From positions 248,001-312,000 of the forward strand of contig NZ_KQ031382.1 in assembly GCF_000384335.2 (NCBI RefSeq): a DNA stretch of 64,000 nucleotides. Reading direction: 5' to 3'. The notes beneath the pieces were generated by a model. It ran no database searches, was not told the DNA's origin, and saw nothing but the letters and a program-made list of their open reading frames with translations. Shown here piece after piece: positions 7,944 through 16,915 of the stretch. Source of the stretch: Hyphomicrobium sp. 99 (GTDB lineage Bacteria > Pseudomonadota > Alphaproteobacteria > Rhizobiales > Hyphomicrobiaceae). How positions within the stretch are numbered: position 1 is the stretch's first letter; each line of letters begins with the position of its first letter. A program made the translations under genes and the position numbers.

Positions 7944-7956
7944 CAGCGCTTGAGCC

Positions 7957-8436
7957 TTAAGCCCCCGCGCCGAACGGCCAGAAGCGTCCGCCGCTCGACC
8001 CGGTCGCCGCCTTGCCCGATCCATTCGGGGTATCGCTCTGAATGACCGGCTGTCCCGGCAGCCAGCTCTCGAGGAACCGCCGTTCGCACTCCGCGATCGA
8101 CCGTCCATTGACGACGCCGAGCATCTGCCAGCCCTTTTGATCGAGCATCCAGCGCTTCAAGGTCGAAATCTCAAAACCGAGATAGATATTGATCATGAAA
8201 ATGATCAGGCCGATCCAGTCGGGATCGATTTTGGCCTGTGCAAGCACGTAACTGAGAAGGCCTGTTCCGGCGAGATAAGCGATCGCCATCAGCCACAGCC
8301 CGTTGGCGATAAAGCCGAGAGGCGGAAAGATCGCCGTCAACCAGGAAAAGCCGTCCTTCACGAACGCGAGCTCTACCGCGCGGTCGACGCGATCGGATTC
8401 GGAAACGGGGGGCTCGTGCACGGTATATGTCGCCAC
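7957..8436 (-). CDS. DUF2628 membrane protein in the his operon
   Basis: A 159-aa protein with the DUF2628 pattern: ATYTVHEPP near the start, VDRAVELAFVKDGFSWLTAIFPPLGFI, then two or three hydrophobic segments (ANGLWLMAIAYLAGTGLL; WIGLIIFMINIYLGFE) and ERRFLESWLPG. The GTG at 8434-8436 is chosen because AAGGAG sits 11 bases upstream; a nearer GTG overlaps that ribosome site. It is inserted between hisB and hisH, an arrangement common in Hyphomicrobiales. No enzymatic role is known; it is probably an inner-membrane protein co-expressed with the histidine genes. Confidence 0.88.
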   Translation of the reverse strand: MATYTVHEPPVSESDRVDRAVELAFVKDGFSWLTAIFPPLGFIANGLWLMAIAYLAGTGLLSYVLAQAKIDPDWIGLIIFMINIYLGFEISTLKRWMLDQKGWQMLGVVNGRSIAECERRFLESWLPGQPVIQSDTPNGSGKAATGSSGGRFWPFGAGA

Positions 8437-8497
8437 GGAACTCGACACTCCTTGATCAAAACAAACGCCGGCTCGGAAATTCACGCGGAAAGCGAAC

Positions 8498-9121
8498 TCA
8501 GCCCTGCAGCATGCCCTTCGTCGACGGGATACGGCCCGCCTGCCGCGGATCGAGAGCAATAGCGGCCCTGAGCGCCCGCGCCAAACCCTTATAGCAGGTC
8601 TCGGCTATATGGTGATTGTTCTCGCCATAAAGGTTTTCGACGTGCAGCGTGATGCCCGCGTTCTGCGCAAAGGCTTGAAACCACTCGCGGAACAGCTCTG
8701 TGTCCATTTCGCCGACCTTCGGCCGCGAGAACTCCGCCTTCCAGATCAGGAACGGCCGTCCCGACACATCCAGCGCAACGCGCGTCAGCGTTTCGTCCAT
8801 CGGCAGATGCACGTCGGCATAGCGAACGATTCCCGCCTTGTCGCCGAGCGCCTTCGCGATCGCCTGCCCGATGACGATGCCCGTGTCCTCGGCGGTGTGG
8901 TGGAAGTCGATATGAAGATCGCCCTTGGCCCTGAGCGTGATGTCGATCAGCGAATGCCGGGCGAGTTGCTCCAGCATGTGATCGAGAAAGCCGATGCCCG
9001 TCGCAATGTCATAGGCGCCCGTCCCGTCGAGATCGACGGTCGCGGAGATCTCCGTCTCCTTGGTCTTGCGCGTGATCGAGGCCTGCCGTTGCTTCACGTG
9101 AATCTCTCCAACGCCCGTCAT
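8498..9121 (-). CDS. hisB: Imidazoleglycerol-phosphate dehydratase HisB
   Basis: Manganese enzyme that dehydrates IGP to imidazole acetol phosphate in histidine synthesis. It is the monofunctional 207-aa type without a phosphatase domain. Motifs include [16 protein letters not shown], the metal-binding [16 protein letters not shown]-type [12 protein letters not shown], and [18 protein letters not shown]. It is the first gene of the minus-strand his operon, divergent from hslV with 227 bases between that hold one nested-hairpin repeat. Start ATG at 9121; no competing start is needed. Confidence 0.97.
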   Translation of the reverse strand: MTGVGEIHVKQRQASITRKTKETEISATVDLDGTGAYDIATGIGFLDHMLEQLARHSLIDITLRAKGDLHIDFHHTAEDTGIVIGQAIAKALGDKAGIVRYADVHLPMDETLTRVALDVSGRPFLIWKAEFSRPKVGEMDTELFREWFQAFAQNAGITLHVENLYGENNHHIAETCYKGLARALRAAIALDPRQAGRIPSTKGMLQG

Positions 9122-9167
9122 ATCCTAATCCACCCTACCCCAGCGGCCAGCTCGTGTACCACGGCCT

Positions 9168-9207
9168 ACCCCGGCGGCCGGCTCTCCGGAGGAGAGTCGC
9201 CGGGGTC
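9168..9207 (+). repeat. Nested-hairpin repeat, copy 2 (GCGGCCGG core)
   Basis: Outer stem CCCCGGCG/CGCCGGGG, constant GCCGG bulge, inner stem CTCTCC-GGA-GGAGAG, then T. It lies between divergent hisB and hslV. An imperfect partial copy of the left half starts about 30 bases upstream. Confidence 0.75.
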
Positions 9208-9348
9208 AGCAAAGACTCTTCCGGACGCATGCGGGAGCGTTTATCAGCTTGTAGCCCACCCGGCCAAGGCCGGCGCACCAGCGCCGTGGCCGCAGGCAAC
9301 CGGCTTCCCTTGCATCCTGCCTGCAAAAGCTTAACTGACGCGGTACAA

Positions 9349-9918
9349 ATGACCCAACTGAGCCAAAATGCCGGCGATTCGTCGTGGCACGCCACCACAA
9401 TACTCACCGTCCGCAAGGGCGGCCGAGTTGTAGTTGCCGGTGACGGCCAAGTGAGCCTCGGCCAGACGATTATCAAAGCCAACGCCAAGAAAGTCCGCCG
9501 CCTCGGCAAGGGCGATGTGATCGGCGGTTTCGCCGGCGCGACGGCCGACGCGTTCACCCTTTTCGAGCGTCTCGAAGCCAAGCTCGAGATGTATCCCGGC
9601 CAGCTGACCCGCGCGGCCGTCGAGTTGGCCAAGGATTGGCGCACAGACCGCTTTCTGCGCCGCCTCGAGGCCATGATGATTGTCGCGGATGCGACGACCA
9701 CGCTCGTCCTGACCGGCACAGGCGACGTTCTGGAGCCCGAAAACGCCATCGCGGGCATCGGTTCCGGCGGCAATTATGCGCTCGCCGCCGCCCGCGCGCT
9801 TATCGACCAGCCGCTCGACGCCGAGGCGATCGCCAGAAAGGCGATGACCATTGCCGCCGAGATCTGCGTCTATACGAACAAGAACATCGTCCTCGAAACC
9901 CTCGACGCGGCGAGCTAG
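9349..9918 (+). CDS. hslV: ATP-dependent protease subunit HslV (ClpQ)
   Basis: Threonine peptidase of the HslUV proteasome-like complex, working with HslU. 189 aa. The active-site Thr16 starts the mature [20 protein letters not shown]; the 15-residue propeptide is the longer kind seen in Alphaproteobacteria. Further family motifs: [27 protein letters not shown] strand, GTGDVLEPE and [14 protein letters not shown]. The ATG at 9349 was chosen because upstream in-frame sequence is repeat-derived. hslU lies 1.6 kb downstream on the same strand, separated by two unrelated genes, whereas hslV and hslU are adjacent in many bacteria. Confidence 0.96.
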   Translation: MTQLSQNAGDSSWHATTILTVRKGGRVVVAGDGQVSLGQTIIKANAKKVRRLGKGDVIGGFAGATADAFTLFERLEAKLEMYPGQLTRAAVELAKDWRTDRFLRRLEAMMIVADATTTLVLTGTGDVLEPENAIAGIGSGGNYALAAARALIDQPLDAEAIARKAMTIAAEICVYTNKNIVLETLDAAS

Positions 9919-9944
9919 CGACAGGTGCGACAAGGTCCGGCGAG

Positions 9945-10433
9945 ATGCAAACACACTCAGCTTCACGCGTTATCGCCGCGACGCCCGAGCGAATTTACGT
10001 GGCCTTCGTCAACGCGGGAGCCGTCATGGCATGGCGGCCGCCTCGCGGCATGAAATGTCAGATTCATTCGTTCGAGCCGCGCCCAGGCGGCAAATACCTG
10101 ATGGCGTTCGAATACATTGGCGCCGATCATGATCTGCCCGGCAAGACGACCGAGCACGCCGACGTCATCCGCGGCCGCTTTGTGGAGCTGGTTCCCGACC
10201 AACGGATCGTCGAAGCCGTAGAGTTCGTAAGTGAGGATCCCGCGTTCTCGGACGAAATGACGATCACGACCACGCTGGCCGAAGTTCCGGACGGCACCAA
10301 GGTCACGATCCTTTGCGAGAACGTGCCGGTTGGGATACGACCCGGTGATCACGAAAAGGGCATAACCTCCTCATTGGAAAATCTTGCCGCCTTTATCGAG
10401 CGAAAGCCCGCCAGCCAACAATTGGATCACTGA
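9945..10433 (+). CDS. SRPBCC (START/AHSA1-like) domain protein
   Basis: A 162-aa single-domain protein of the Bet v1-like SRPBCC fold. It begins with the usual SRVIAATPERIYVAFVNAG, then WRPPRGMKCQIHSFEPRPGGKY, an antiparallel sheet and a long C-terminal helix ending SSLENLAAFIE, as in activator-of-Hsp90-type (AHSA1) proteins. Such proteins bind hydrophobic ligands; no substrate can be named. It starts 26 bases after hslV and ends 3 bases before the next gene, so it belongs to the hslV-hslU transcription unit. Confidence 0.88.
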   Translation: MQTHSASRVIAATPERIYVAFVNAGAVMAWRPPRGMKCQIHSFEPRPGGKYLMAFEYIGADHDLPGKTTEHADVIRGRFVELVPDQRIVEAVEFVSEDPAFSDEMTITTTLAEVPDGTKVTILCENVPVGIRPGDHEKGITSSLENLAAFIERKPASQQLDH

Positions 10434-10436
10434 CCA

Positions 10437-11525
10437 ATGCCAAGCGCATTATCACCTGAAGACCTGAAGGCTGCGGTCGAAGCGGGCGTCATCGACGCGG
10501 CGCAAGCAGAAAAGCTCAAGGCCATGCGCCGCAGCGATGCGGCCTTCGGCCCCGATGGCGAACCGGCGATGGCCGATGAGGAGCGTTTTCGCTTCCTGAA
10601 CGGCTTCAACGATGTCTTCCTGACGATCGGCGTGCTGCTCGTCGCCGGCGCGTTCCTCATCGCAAGCTCGACTGCTAGCACCTTCGGCATGAGCTGGTTC
10701 GGCACGCTCGCGCTCGCCGCCGCCACGTTCTGGATCTTGAGTGAAATACTCGTCGCACGCCTGCGCGCCGTATTGCCCGGAATGGTTCTCTCGGTCCTGT
10801 TCGTTGCCTTCGCCGCCGCAGCCGTCGTCGTTCAAATGCATTGGACAAGCTTCAGCTCAGCGAACTGGAGCGTCGATTCCGAATTCGCGTTCTGGAGAAA
10901 TCCATCGCTGACGTTCGGCGCGCCCGCGCTCATCGCCGCGATCATCTATTACGTGCGCTTCCGGCTACCATTCGCGCTCGCCTTGATCGCCTTCTTCGGC
11001 TACGCGGTCGTGAGCAAGGGCCTCCTGCAGGTTGCAGAGATCGGCCCGTCGATCGTCGCACTCGTCTACGGCCTAGCCGTCCTCGCCGTGGCCCTTGCCT
11101 ATGATGCGCGCGATACCAAACGCGTGACGCGCCTTTCCGATTGCGCCTTCTGGCTGCAGCTCGTGGCGGCTCCGCTGATCGTTTCACCGCTGATCCTTTT
11201 CATCAAGGGTTCGACCATGGGCGGCGCGACATCAGCGGCCATCCTGGCGACGGTGTTCCTGCTCGCCATCTTCGCACTCGCGATCGATCGGCGTGCGCTC
11301 CTCGTGTCGGCGCTCCTTTACTTCACCGTCGCCGTCAATGATCTGCTCACCGGCGGCACGCTGACGAGTTTTGGCGCAGACTCCTCATCGTTCGTGCTGA
11401 CGCTCGGCATCGTCGGCGCTTTCGTGCTGTTTCTGGGCGTCTTTTGGCACCCCATCAGAAACCGCATGCTGCCGTATCTGCAAAGAACTCCCCTAGCTCC
11501 ATATCTTCCTGAACCGAGACAATGA
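10437..11525 (+). CDS. Polytopic membrane protein between hslV and hslU (DUF2157-like)
   Basis: A 362-aa protein. The first 60 residues are soluble ([19 protein letters not shown], resembling the helical head of DUF2157 proteins), followed by about ten hydrophobic segments beginning with [20 protein letters not shown]. No enzyme motif is seen. It starts 3 bases after the SRPBCC gene and overlaps hslU by 4 bases (ATGA at 11522-11525), so it must be co-translated with the protease ATPase. The overlap suggests a functional or regulatory link with HslUV, but that is inference. The DUF2157 label rests on the general architecture. Confidence 0.8.
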   Translation: MPSALSPEDLKAAVEAGVIDAAQAEKLKAMRRSDAAFGPDGEPAMADEERFRFLNGFNDVFLTIGVLLVAGAFLIASSTASTFGMSWFGTLALAAATFWILSEILVARLRAVLPGMVLSVLFVAFAAAAVVVQMHWTSFSSANWSVDSEFAFWRNPSLTFGAPALIAAIIYYVRFRLPFALALIAFFGYAVVSKGLLQVAEIGPSIVALVYGLAVLAVALAYDARDTKRVTRLSDCAFWLQLVAAPLIVSPLILFIKGSTMGGATSAAILATVFLLAIFALAIDRRALLVSALLYFTVAVNDLLTGGTLTSFGADSSSFVLTLGIVGAFVLFLGVFWHPIRNRMLPYLQRTPLAPYLPEPRQ

Positions 11526-12826
11526 CCAACTTTTCACCGCGCGAAATCGTATCCGAACTCGATCGCTACATCGTTGGACAAGGCGACGCCAAGCGTGCCG
11601 TCGCCATTGCCCTTCGCAATCGCTGGCGGCGTCAGCAGTTGACCGGCGAACTGCGCGATGAGGTTTTGCCGAAGAACATCCTGATGATCGGCCCGACCGG
11701 CGTCGGCAAAACCGAAATTTCGCGCCGCTTGGCGAAGCTTGCCGGTGCGCCGTTCCTCAAGGTCGAAGCGACGAAATTCACCGAGGTCGGTTACGTCGGC
11801 CGTGACGTCGACAGCATTGTTCGCGATCTCGTCGAAGTCGGCATCGCTCTCGTCAAGGAAGCGAAGCGCCATGGCGTGCGCGCAAAGGCGGAGAAAGCAG
11901 CCGAAGAGCGCGTGCTTGATGCGCTGGTCGGCTCCGGTTCTTCCCCGGCGACGCGCGACAGCTTCCGCAAAAAACTCCGCAACAACGAATTGAACGACAA
12001 GGAAATCGATATCCTCGTCGCCGATACGACCTCGCCCATCCCTTCGTTCGATATGCCGGGCGGCTCGATGGCGACGATCAACATTGGCGAGATGCTGGGC
12101 AAAGCGCTCGGACAACGGACGAAGCCACGCCGCGTCACCGTCAAGGACAGCTTCGACATTCTGATCGCGGAAGAAAGCGACAAGCTGATCGACAACGATC
12201 AGATCGCGGGCGAAGCGATCACTGCGGTCGAGAACAACGGCATCGTCTTCCTCGACGAGATCGATAAAATTTCATCACGCGGCGAGACCGCGCGCGGCGG
12301 CGCCGACGTCTCGCGCGAAGGCGTGCAGCGCGATCTTCTCCCGTTGATCGAAGGCACGACTGTCGCGACCAAGCACGGGCCCGTGAAGACCGACCACATC
12401 CTCTTCATCGCCTCAGGCGCATTCCACGTCTCGAAACCCTCCGATCTCTTGCCGGAGTTGCAGGGTCGTCTGCCGATCCGCGTCGAGCTCAACGCTTTGA
12501 CGCGAGATGACATGAAGCGCATCCTGACCGAGCCGCAGGTGAGCCTCATCCGCCAGTCGGTCGCGCTTCTGCAGACCGAAGGCGTAACGCTCGAATTCAA
12601 GCCGGATGCGATCGACGCCATTGCTGACGCCGCCGTAGAAGTGAATTCGACCGTCGAAAACATCGGCGCCCGCCGCCTGCAGACGGTACTCGAACGCGTA
12701 CTTGACGATGTGTCATTCGAAGCCTCCGACCGCGGCGCGCAAACCGTCGTGATCGACGGCCCTTACGTGACCGAACGGGTCGGAACGCTTTCGAAAAACG
12801 CCGATCTGAGCCGGTTTATTCTCTAG
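11522..12826 (+). CDS. hslU: ATP-dependent protease ATPase subunit HslU (ClpY)
   Basis: AAA+ unfoldase that feeds substrates to HslV. 434 aa, normal. It starts [20 protein letters not shown], with Walker A GPTGVGKT at residues 57-64, [15 protein letters not shown] pore region, the I-domain (about residues 110-240), Walker [12 protein letters not shown], sensor LFIASGAFH and the C-terminal LSRFIL tail that docks in HslV. It overlaps the preceding membrane-protein gene by ATGA. A palindromic repeat block follows at 12831. Confidence 0.97.
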   Translation: MTNFSPREIVSELDRYIVGQGDAKRAVAIALRNRWRRQQLTGELRDEVLPKNILMIGPTGVGKTEISRRLAKLAGAPFLKVEATKFTEVGYVGRDVDSIVRDLVEVGIALVKEAKRHGVRAKAEKAAEERVLDALVGSGSSPATRDSFRKKLRNNELNDKEIDILVADTTSPIPSFDMPGGSMATINIGEMLGKALGQRTKPRRVTVKDSFDILIAEESDKLIDNDQIAGEAITAVENNGIVFLDEIDKISSRGETARGGADVSREGVQRDLLPLIEGTTVATKHGPVKTDHILFIASGAFHVSKPSDLLPELQGRLPIRVELNALTRDDMKRILTEPQVSLIRQSVALLQTEGVTLEFKPDAIDAIADAAVEVNSTVENIGARRLQTVLERVLDDVSFEASDRGAQTVVIDGPYVTERVGTLSKNADLSRFIL

Positions 12827-12830
12827 CGTT

Positions 12831-12968
12831 CGTCATCCTCGGTCGAGCGGAAGCGAAGACCGGGGATCCAGCGTTAAACTTGTCGAAGACACGATATTTT
12901 GAGCCTACGGCGCTCTTTGCGCTGGATCCCCGAACGTCCTTGCAATGCTCGCCCGTTCGAGGATGACG
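12831..12968. repeat. REP-like inverted repeat pair downstream of hslU
   Basis: The left arm starts CGTCATCCTCGGTCGAGCGG and contains GGGGATCCAGCG; the right arm contains CGCTGGATCCCC and ends GAGGATGACG. The arms are inverted copies separated by about 50 bases. It lies 5 bases after the hslU stop codon and probably replaces a conventional terminator. Confidence 0.8.
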
Positions 12969-13057
12969 ACTTGAACTGGCGCGGCATCCGGGGACCTGTT
13001 CACCCGGGCCGAACGCCTGTAAAAGGGCGCTTTCCGAACTGAAAGCATGTTTTCGCT

Positions 13058-14251
13058 ATGACCGCCGCGCCGTTAATCAAGATCGCCACAGACGAGCCAG
13101 CCGCGAAGCTCTCGCTCGCAGGGCTGACGCGTGACCGCTTGAAAGTGGCGCTCGCGGCAGCCGGCGTTCCGGAAAAGCAGCTTCGCATGCGCGTCGGCCA
13201 GCTCTGGAGCTGGATCTACGTGCGCGGCGTCACGCGCTTCGAAGACATGACGGACGTATCGAAGGATCTCCGCCGCCAGCTCGAAGAACTCTACACGTTG
13301 GACCGTCCCGAGATCGTCTCCGAGCAGATCTCGGTCGATGGCACGCGCAAATGGCTCCTCCGGTTGCCGAAACGCGGGCACGAAGCGCGCGCCCCCGAAA
13401 TCGAAACCGTCTACATTCCCGAAAGCGACCGCGGCACGCTCTGCATCTCGAGCCAGGTCGGCTGTACGTTGAATTGTTCGTTCTGCCACACCGGCACGCA
13501 GAAGCTCGTGCGCAATCTCGAGACGGAAGAAATCGTCGCCCAGATCATGCTGGCCCGCGACCGCATCGGCGATTGGCCCGGCGCAAAAGGCCCGGACGAT
13601 GGCCGCCTCCTTCCGCAAAGCGAGCGCAAGATCACAAACGTCGTGCTGATGGGCATGGGCGAGCCGCTCTACAATTTCGACAACGTAAAAGCGGCGATGG
13701 ACATCGCCTCCGACGGCGAAGGCCTGTCGCTCTCCAAGCGCCGCATCACGCTCTCGACCTCCGGCGTCGTCCCCGAAATCCCGCGTTGGGGCGAAGAGGC
13801 CGACACCATGCTCGCCATCTCGCTGCACGCAACGAATGATGCGCTGCGCGACGAGCTAGTACCACTCAACCGCAAATATCCGATCGCCGAGCTGATGGAA
13901 GCCTGCCGCAACTATCCGGGGCTTTCGAACGCGCGCCGTATCACCTTCGAATACGTCATGCTGAAGGGCGTCAACGACAGCCTCGCAGAGGCCCGCGCTC
14001 TCGTGCGGCTGCTCTCCGGAATTCCGGCCAAAATCAACTTAATACCGTTCAATCCTTGGCCGAACACGCGTTACGAGTGCTCCGATTGGGAGACGATCGA
14101 GCGATTTGCAGACGTCGTAAATCGCGCCGGCTACGCAAGCCCCGTTCGCACCCCCCGTGGGCGCGATATTCTCGCGGCCTGCGGGCAACTTAGGTCCGAG
14201 AGTCTGAAGCTCTCCGCAAGCGAGCGAAACGCCCTTTCACAAGGCGGCTGA
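13058..14251 (+). CDS. rlmN: Dual-specificity 23S rRNA/tRNA adenine C2-methyltransferase RlmN
   Basis: Radical-SAM enzyme that methylates C2 of A2503 in 23S rRNA and A37 in some tRNAs. 397 aa. The [4Fe-4S] cysteines are C136, C140 and C143 in [14 protein letters not shown]; other motifs are [48 protein letters not shown] and the C-terminal reactive Cys in [10 protein letters not shown] helical N-terminal domain (about 20-90) precedes the barrel, as usual. Start ATG at 13058. It stands alone between a repeat block and a membrane-protein gene. Confidence 0.96.
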   Translation: MTAAPLIKIATDEPAAKLSLAGLTRDRLKVALAAAGVPEKQLRMRVGQLWSWIYVRGVTRFEDMTDVSKDLRRQLEELYTLDRPEIVSEQISVDGTRKWLLRLPKRGHEARAPEIETVYIPESDRGTLCISSQVGCTLNCSFCHTGTQKLVRNLETEEIVAQIMLARDRIGDWPGAKGPDDGRLLPQSERKITNVVLMGMGEPLYNFDNVKAAMDIASDGEGLSLSKRRITLSTSGVVPEIPRWGEEADTMLAISLHATNDALRDELVPLNRKYPIAELMEACRNYPGLSNARRITFEYVMLKGVNDSLAEARALVRLLSGIPAKINLIPFNPWPNTRYECSDWETIERFADVVNRAGYASPVRTPRGRDILAACGQLRSESLKLSASERNALSQGG

Positions 14252-14346
14252 GGCGACGCTTACGCCACCCCCTCGTTATTCCTGCTTGAGCGGCGGACGC
14301 GCTTATATACATTTCGCACGGGATAAGACGCAGGGGCGGGGTCGTC

Positions 14347-15087
14347 GTGCTTAGGTTTCTCAGCACACTAGCGCGAGTGATGTTCGGGTTTGTGCTCGCG
14401 AGCTTGGCCGCAGGCCTCGTCACCGTTCTCTTTGTTACGACGCCGGTCGAGGTCTTGAACGAGCCCTTCGATCGCCTGCCGAAAACCGCCAGCGAAACCT
14501 TCGATCTCGCTTTGCTCGCTGCGACCCATCTCGGAATTTTCGCATCCGTATTCGTGGCGATCGTCGCGCTGTCGAGCGAGATCTTCTCGATCCGCTCGCT
14601 GACGTTTTATCTGTTCGCAGGTATCGCTATCGCAACGGGGGGCTTCATCGCGCAATTTGAGAGCGAAGTCGCCGGTCAGCCGACGATCCTGAATAATTAC
14701 GCGATCAAAGCCTTCCTCACGATCGGCTTCTTCGGCGGTTTCTTCTACTGGCTCGCATCGGGCCAGTTCGCAGGCCGGTCGCGTGACCGGCAACAGGGAA
14801 TGGCAGAGCCCGTCCGGACCGAAACAGCAAGATCGGCACGCGAAGAGGATACCGACACCGAGGTCGTCATTACGCGGGCGCCGACGCCCATCGAGCAGGC
14901 TCGCCCTCGGCGTCCCTTCCTGCAGCGCCTCAAGTTTTCAAAGCCGGACGTCGGCCCAGAGTCAGCGGCTGAGCGCGATCGCGATGAAAACCGGAGTGGC
15001 AACGACGCGGCGATCCAAGAAGAACCGGCGAGATCAACCGAAAACACCGCACTGAATGGCCACGACAAGGCCTCGACACTCCACTGA
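14347..15087 (+). CDS. Four-helix membrane protein with charged cytoplasmic tail, unknown
   Basis: A 246-aa protein with GTG start. There are four hydrophobic segments in the first 150 residues (MFGFVLASLAAGLVTVLFVT; LGIFASVFVAIVAL; FYLFAGIAIATGGFIA; AFLTIGFFGGFFYWLA), then a charged, disordered tail of about 100 residues rich in Glu, Arg and Thr. The GTG at 14347 follows CAGGGGCGGGG. No family recognised; the conserved-looking FDRLPKTASETFDLAL loop is distinctive. Probably an inner-membrane protein of Hyphomicrobiales. Its neighbours, rlmN and a phasin-like gene, give no functional hint. Confidence 0.7.
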   Translation: MLRFLSTLARVMFGFVLASLAAGLVTVLFVTTPVEVLNEPFDRLPKTASETFDLALLAATHLGIFASVFVAIVALSSEIFSIRSLTFYLFAGIAIATGGFIAQFESEVAGQPTILNNYAIKAFLTIGFFGGFFYWLASGQFAGRSRDRQQGMAEPVRTETARSAREEDTDTEVVITRAPTPIEQARPRRPFLQRLKFSKPDVGPESAAERDRDENRSGNDAAIQEEPARSTENTALNGHDKASTLH

Positions 15088-15168
15088 GCCCTCCCCCGCA
15101 CCGATTGACCGTGCTGGCCTCGCGAAGTGTTGATTAACCAAACCTGCGTCAGACGAGCTTCTTCGTTG

Positions 15169-15179
15169 CTGCAATGCAG
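15169..15179. promoter_or_regulatory. PhaR-like operator CTGC-N3-GCAG
   Basis: The palindrome CTGC-AAT-GCAG, extended to TGCTGC/GCAGCA, lies 42 bases before the TTG start of the phasin-like gene. It matches my recollection of the PHB-synthesis regulator PhaR site (CTGC, 3-4 bases, GCAG) from Rhodobacter and Paracoccus. Short site, so chance is possible. Confidence 0.4.
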
Positions 15180-15220
15180 CACCCCTGCTACGGTCCGGCG
15201 AGGTTAAGGGGATAGATCAA

Positions 15221-15799
15221 TTGTTCGATTGCGCCCTGCATTTTCGCTTTCTGCAAAAAGCGACCGAAGCCATGTTCGAGATGGGTCAAGCGTCGGTCGC
15301 AGCCGCGCTGGCTTGCCAAAAGCGCCTCTATGACGAAATGGCGCCCGAACATCAGAGCGTCCCAGAATCTCCGGCTTGGCCTTCCTGGTTCGGTGACTGG
15401 ACACCCGTCGCAAAGGGGCCCGCTCCCGTCCAAGCGGAAATCATGCAGGCTTGGCTCGCGATGGCGAGCGCTTCGCTTGCCTATTGGCCCGGCGCCCAGC
15501 AGTCGGTTACTGCGTCCCGCGTCTTTCCGGGCGGCGATTCATTTTGGCCGGCATCGGTCCAGGCATTTTGGGGCACGACGCCTTGGTCGCTCTACCAGGG
15601 CCCAATGATGGCGATGATGCTGTCCTACGGCATTCCCTACGCCGTCGCCGCGCCGACAGCGCGCGCAAGCACATCAGCGATGGATGCAGCCGATGCCGCA
15701 TGCACGCAGTGGCGGCTGGTATTTGGAAATGCGGAAGGCCGCCGGGTCATGGATCGGCATTTTCCGCAGCAATCGCCGTGGTCGGCCTATCTGCACTGA
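15221..15799 (+). CDS. Phasin-like or unknown soluble protein
   Basis: A 192-aa protein with TTG start, preceded by AAGGGG about 10 bases upstream. The N-terminal 35 residues (FLQKATEAMFEMGQASVAAA) resemble the amphipathic helix of phasins; the rest is unusually rich in Trp, Pro and Ala (WPSWFGDWTP, FWGTTPWSLYQGP). No signal peptide is visible. An upstream palindrome CTGC-AAT-GCAG looks like a PhaR operator and would fit a role at PHB granules. Both points together make phasin-like a hypothesis, not an identification. A true phasin gene is at 30405-30881. Confidence 0.65.
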   Translation: MFDCALHFRFLQKATEAMFEMGQASVAAALACQKRLYDEMAPEHQSVPESPAWPSWFGDWTPVAKGPAPVQAEIMQAWLAMASASLAYWPGAQQSVTASRVFPGGDSFWPASVQAFWGTTPWSLYQGPMMAMMLSYGIPYAVAAPTARASTSAMDAADAACTQWRLVFGNAEGRRVMDRHFPQQSPWSAYLH

Positions 15800-15871
15800 A
15801 AACACAGACGAACCGATTCGTGCCGGGAGCTTCCCGGCCGCATAACGTCTGAGCCCAATTCGCAGCGGCGC

Positions 15872-16699
15872 TTATTGCGCGTCGGTCGCCGGAGCTGATC
15901 CAGCGGCAGGAGCTGCATCCTGCTCGCTTGCAACCGGCGCAGCAGCAGCTGGAGCGGCCTGAATGGTTTCAGGCTTCGGCTTCGGCGTTTTCTTGACCAC
16001 CGCAGTCTTCGTCTTTTTGGCGGGCTTGGTTGCATCGGGCGCCGTCGCAGCAGCCGCGCCATCAGCGGGCGGCGTCGCTGCCGAGCCGTTTGCGGCCCAA
16101 GGAAGAACTTCCGGCTTCGTGCTCATGGCGGCAGCCTTCGCTTTGCCCTTTGCTTCTTCCTTTTTCAGCATCGCCAAGGATCGGCAGCGGGCTTTCGTTG
16201 CCTTGCCCGCATCGTTGGTGCCGGCGGCAACCCAAATGCAAAGACTGTTTCCGCCGCAGGCGTTCTCATCGAGATTGAGGCACGGCGAAGCGGCCTTTGC
16301 GGTCTTCGGCTTTTCAGTAGGCTTTGCAGCCCCGTCCGCAGGCGCCGGAGCCTCAGCCGTCGCAGGAGCAGCCGTAGCGTCGACCGGCGCAGCGGCTGCA
16401 GCCGTTGCTGCTGCCTTCTTCTCATGTTTGACCGGAGGAGCCGCCGGTACCGACGAAGCCGGAACGCTGCTGTCGGCGGATTTTTGCAGGTGCTCGCCCG
16501 GCGTATATGCCGGAAGCGGCGCAGCGGCGGCGGGTTGAGGAGTCGCCTGCGCCGGCTGAGCGACAGGTTCCGCCTGTGCTGGCGGATCATCCGGAGGGAT
16601 CGTCACGGTGATTTCTTCGGCAGCAAGCGGCAGGGCCATCGCCCCGGCAAGCAAACCCAACCACACTAGATTCCCGACGATGCGAATCGACCTGATCAC
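15872..16699 (-). CDS. Secreted Ala/Pro-rich protein with a cysteine cluster
   Basis: A 275-aa exported protein. The signal peptide is about residues 1-27 (LVWLGLLAGAMALPLAA). Most of the chain is low-complexity Ala/Pro/Lys sequence typical of periplasmic linkers. In the middle (about residues 139-175) is a compact island with four cysteines, SPCLNLDENACGGNSLCIWV, and a further Cys in KARCRSL, which looks like a small disulphide-bonded domain. The tail (TKTAVVKKTPKPKPE) is strongly basic. No family recognised; I suspect a cell-envelope anchor or spacer. No partner genes are evident. Confidence 0.7.
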   Translation of the reverse strand: MIRSIRIVGNLVWLGLLAGAMALPLAAEEITVTIPPDDPPAQAEPVAQPAQATPQPAAAAPLPAYTPGEHLQKSADSSVPASSVPAAPPVKHEKKAAATAAAAAPVDATAAPATAEAPAPADGAAKPTEKPKTAKAASPCLNLDENACGGNSLCIWVAAGTNDAGKATKARCRSLAMLKKEEAKGKAKAAAMSTKPEVLPWAANGSAATPPADGAAAATAPDATKPAKKTKTAVVKKTPKPKPETIQAAPAAAAPVASEQDAAPAAGSAPATDAQ

Positions 16700-16915
16700 G
16701 GCCGCTCTCCCCCGATGAGATAAGTTCCCGAGCTTGTATCAGCTGACGCTTGTTCGAAACACCGCAAACACCTTGGCGATGCCTTTTTTATGTTCATGAG
16801 TTTGATGCAATGCGGAAAGGGTTAATACGGGCCATTTGCGCCACAAATAGCCGAAATGAGTGCGCCCCGATCATAACGCGGACCGCCTTCAAAGTGTTGG
16901 GAGATCCGCTCGTCT

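Noticed and set aside
15821..15840. Terminator CCGGGA-GCT-TCCCGG between convergent genes
   Set aside because: Six-base stem with three-base loop but no U-run on either strand; not called.
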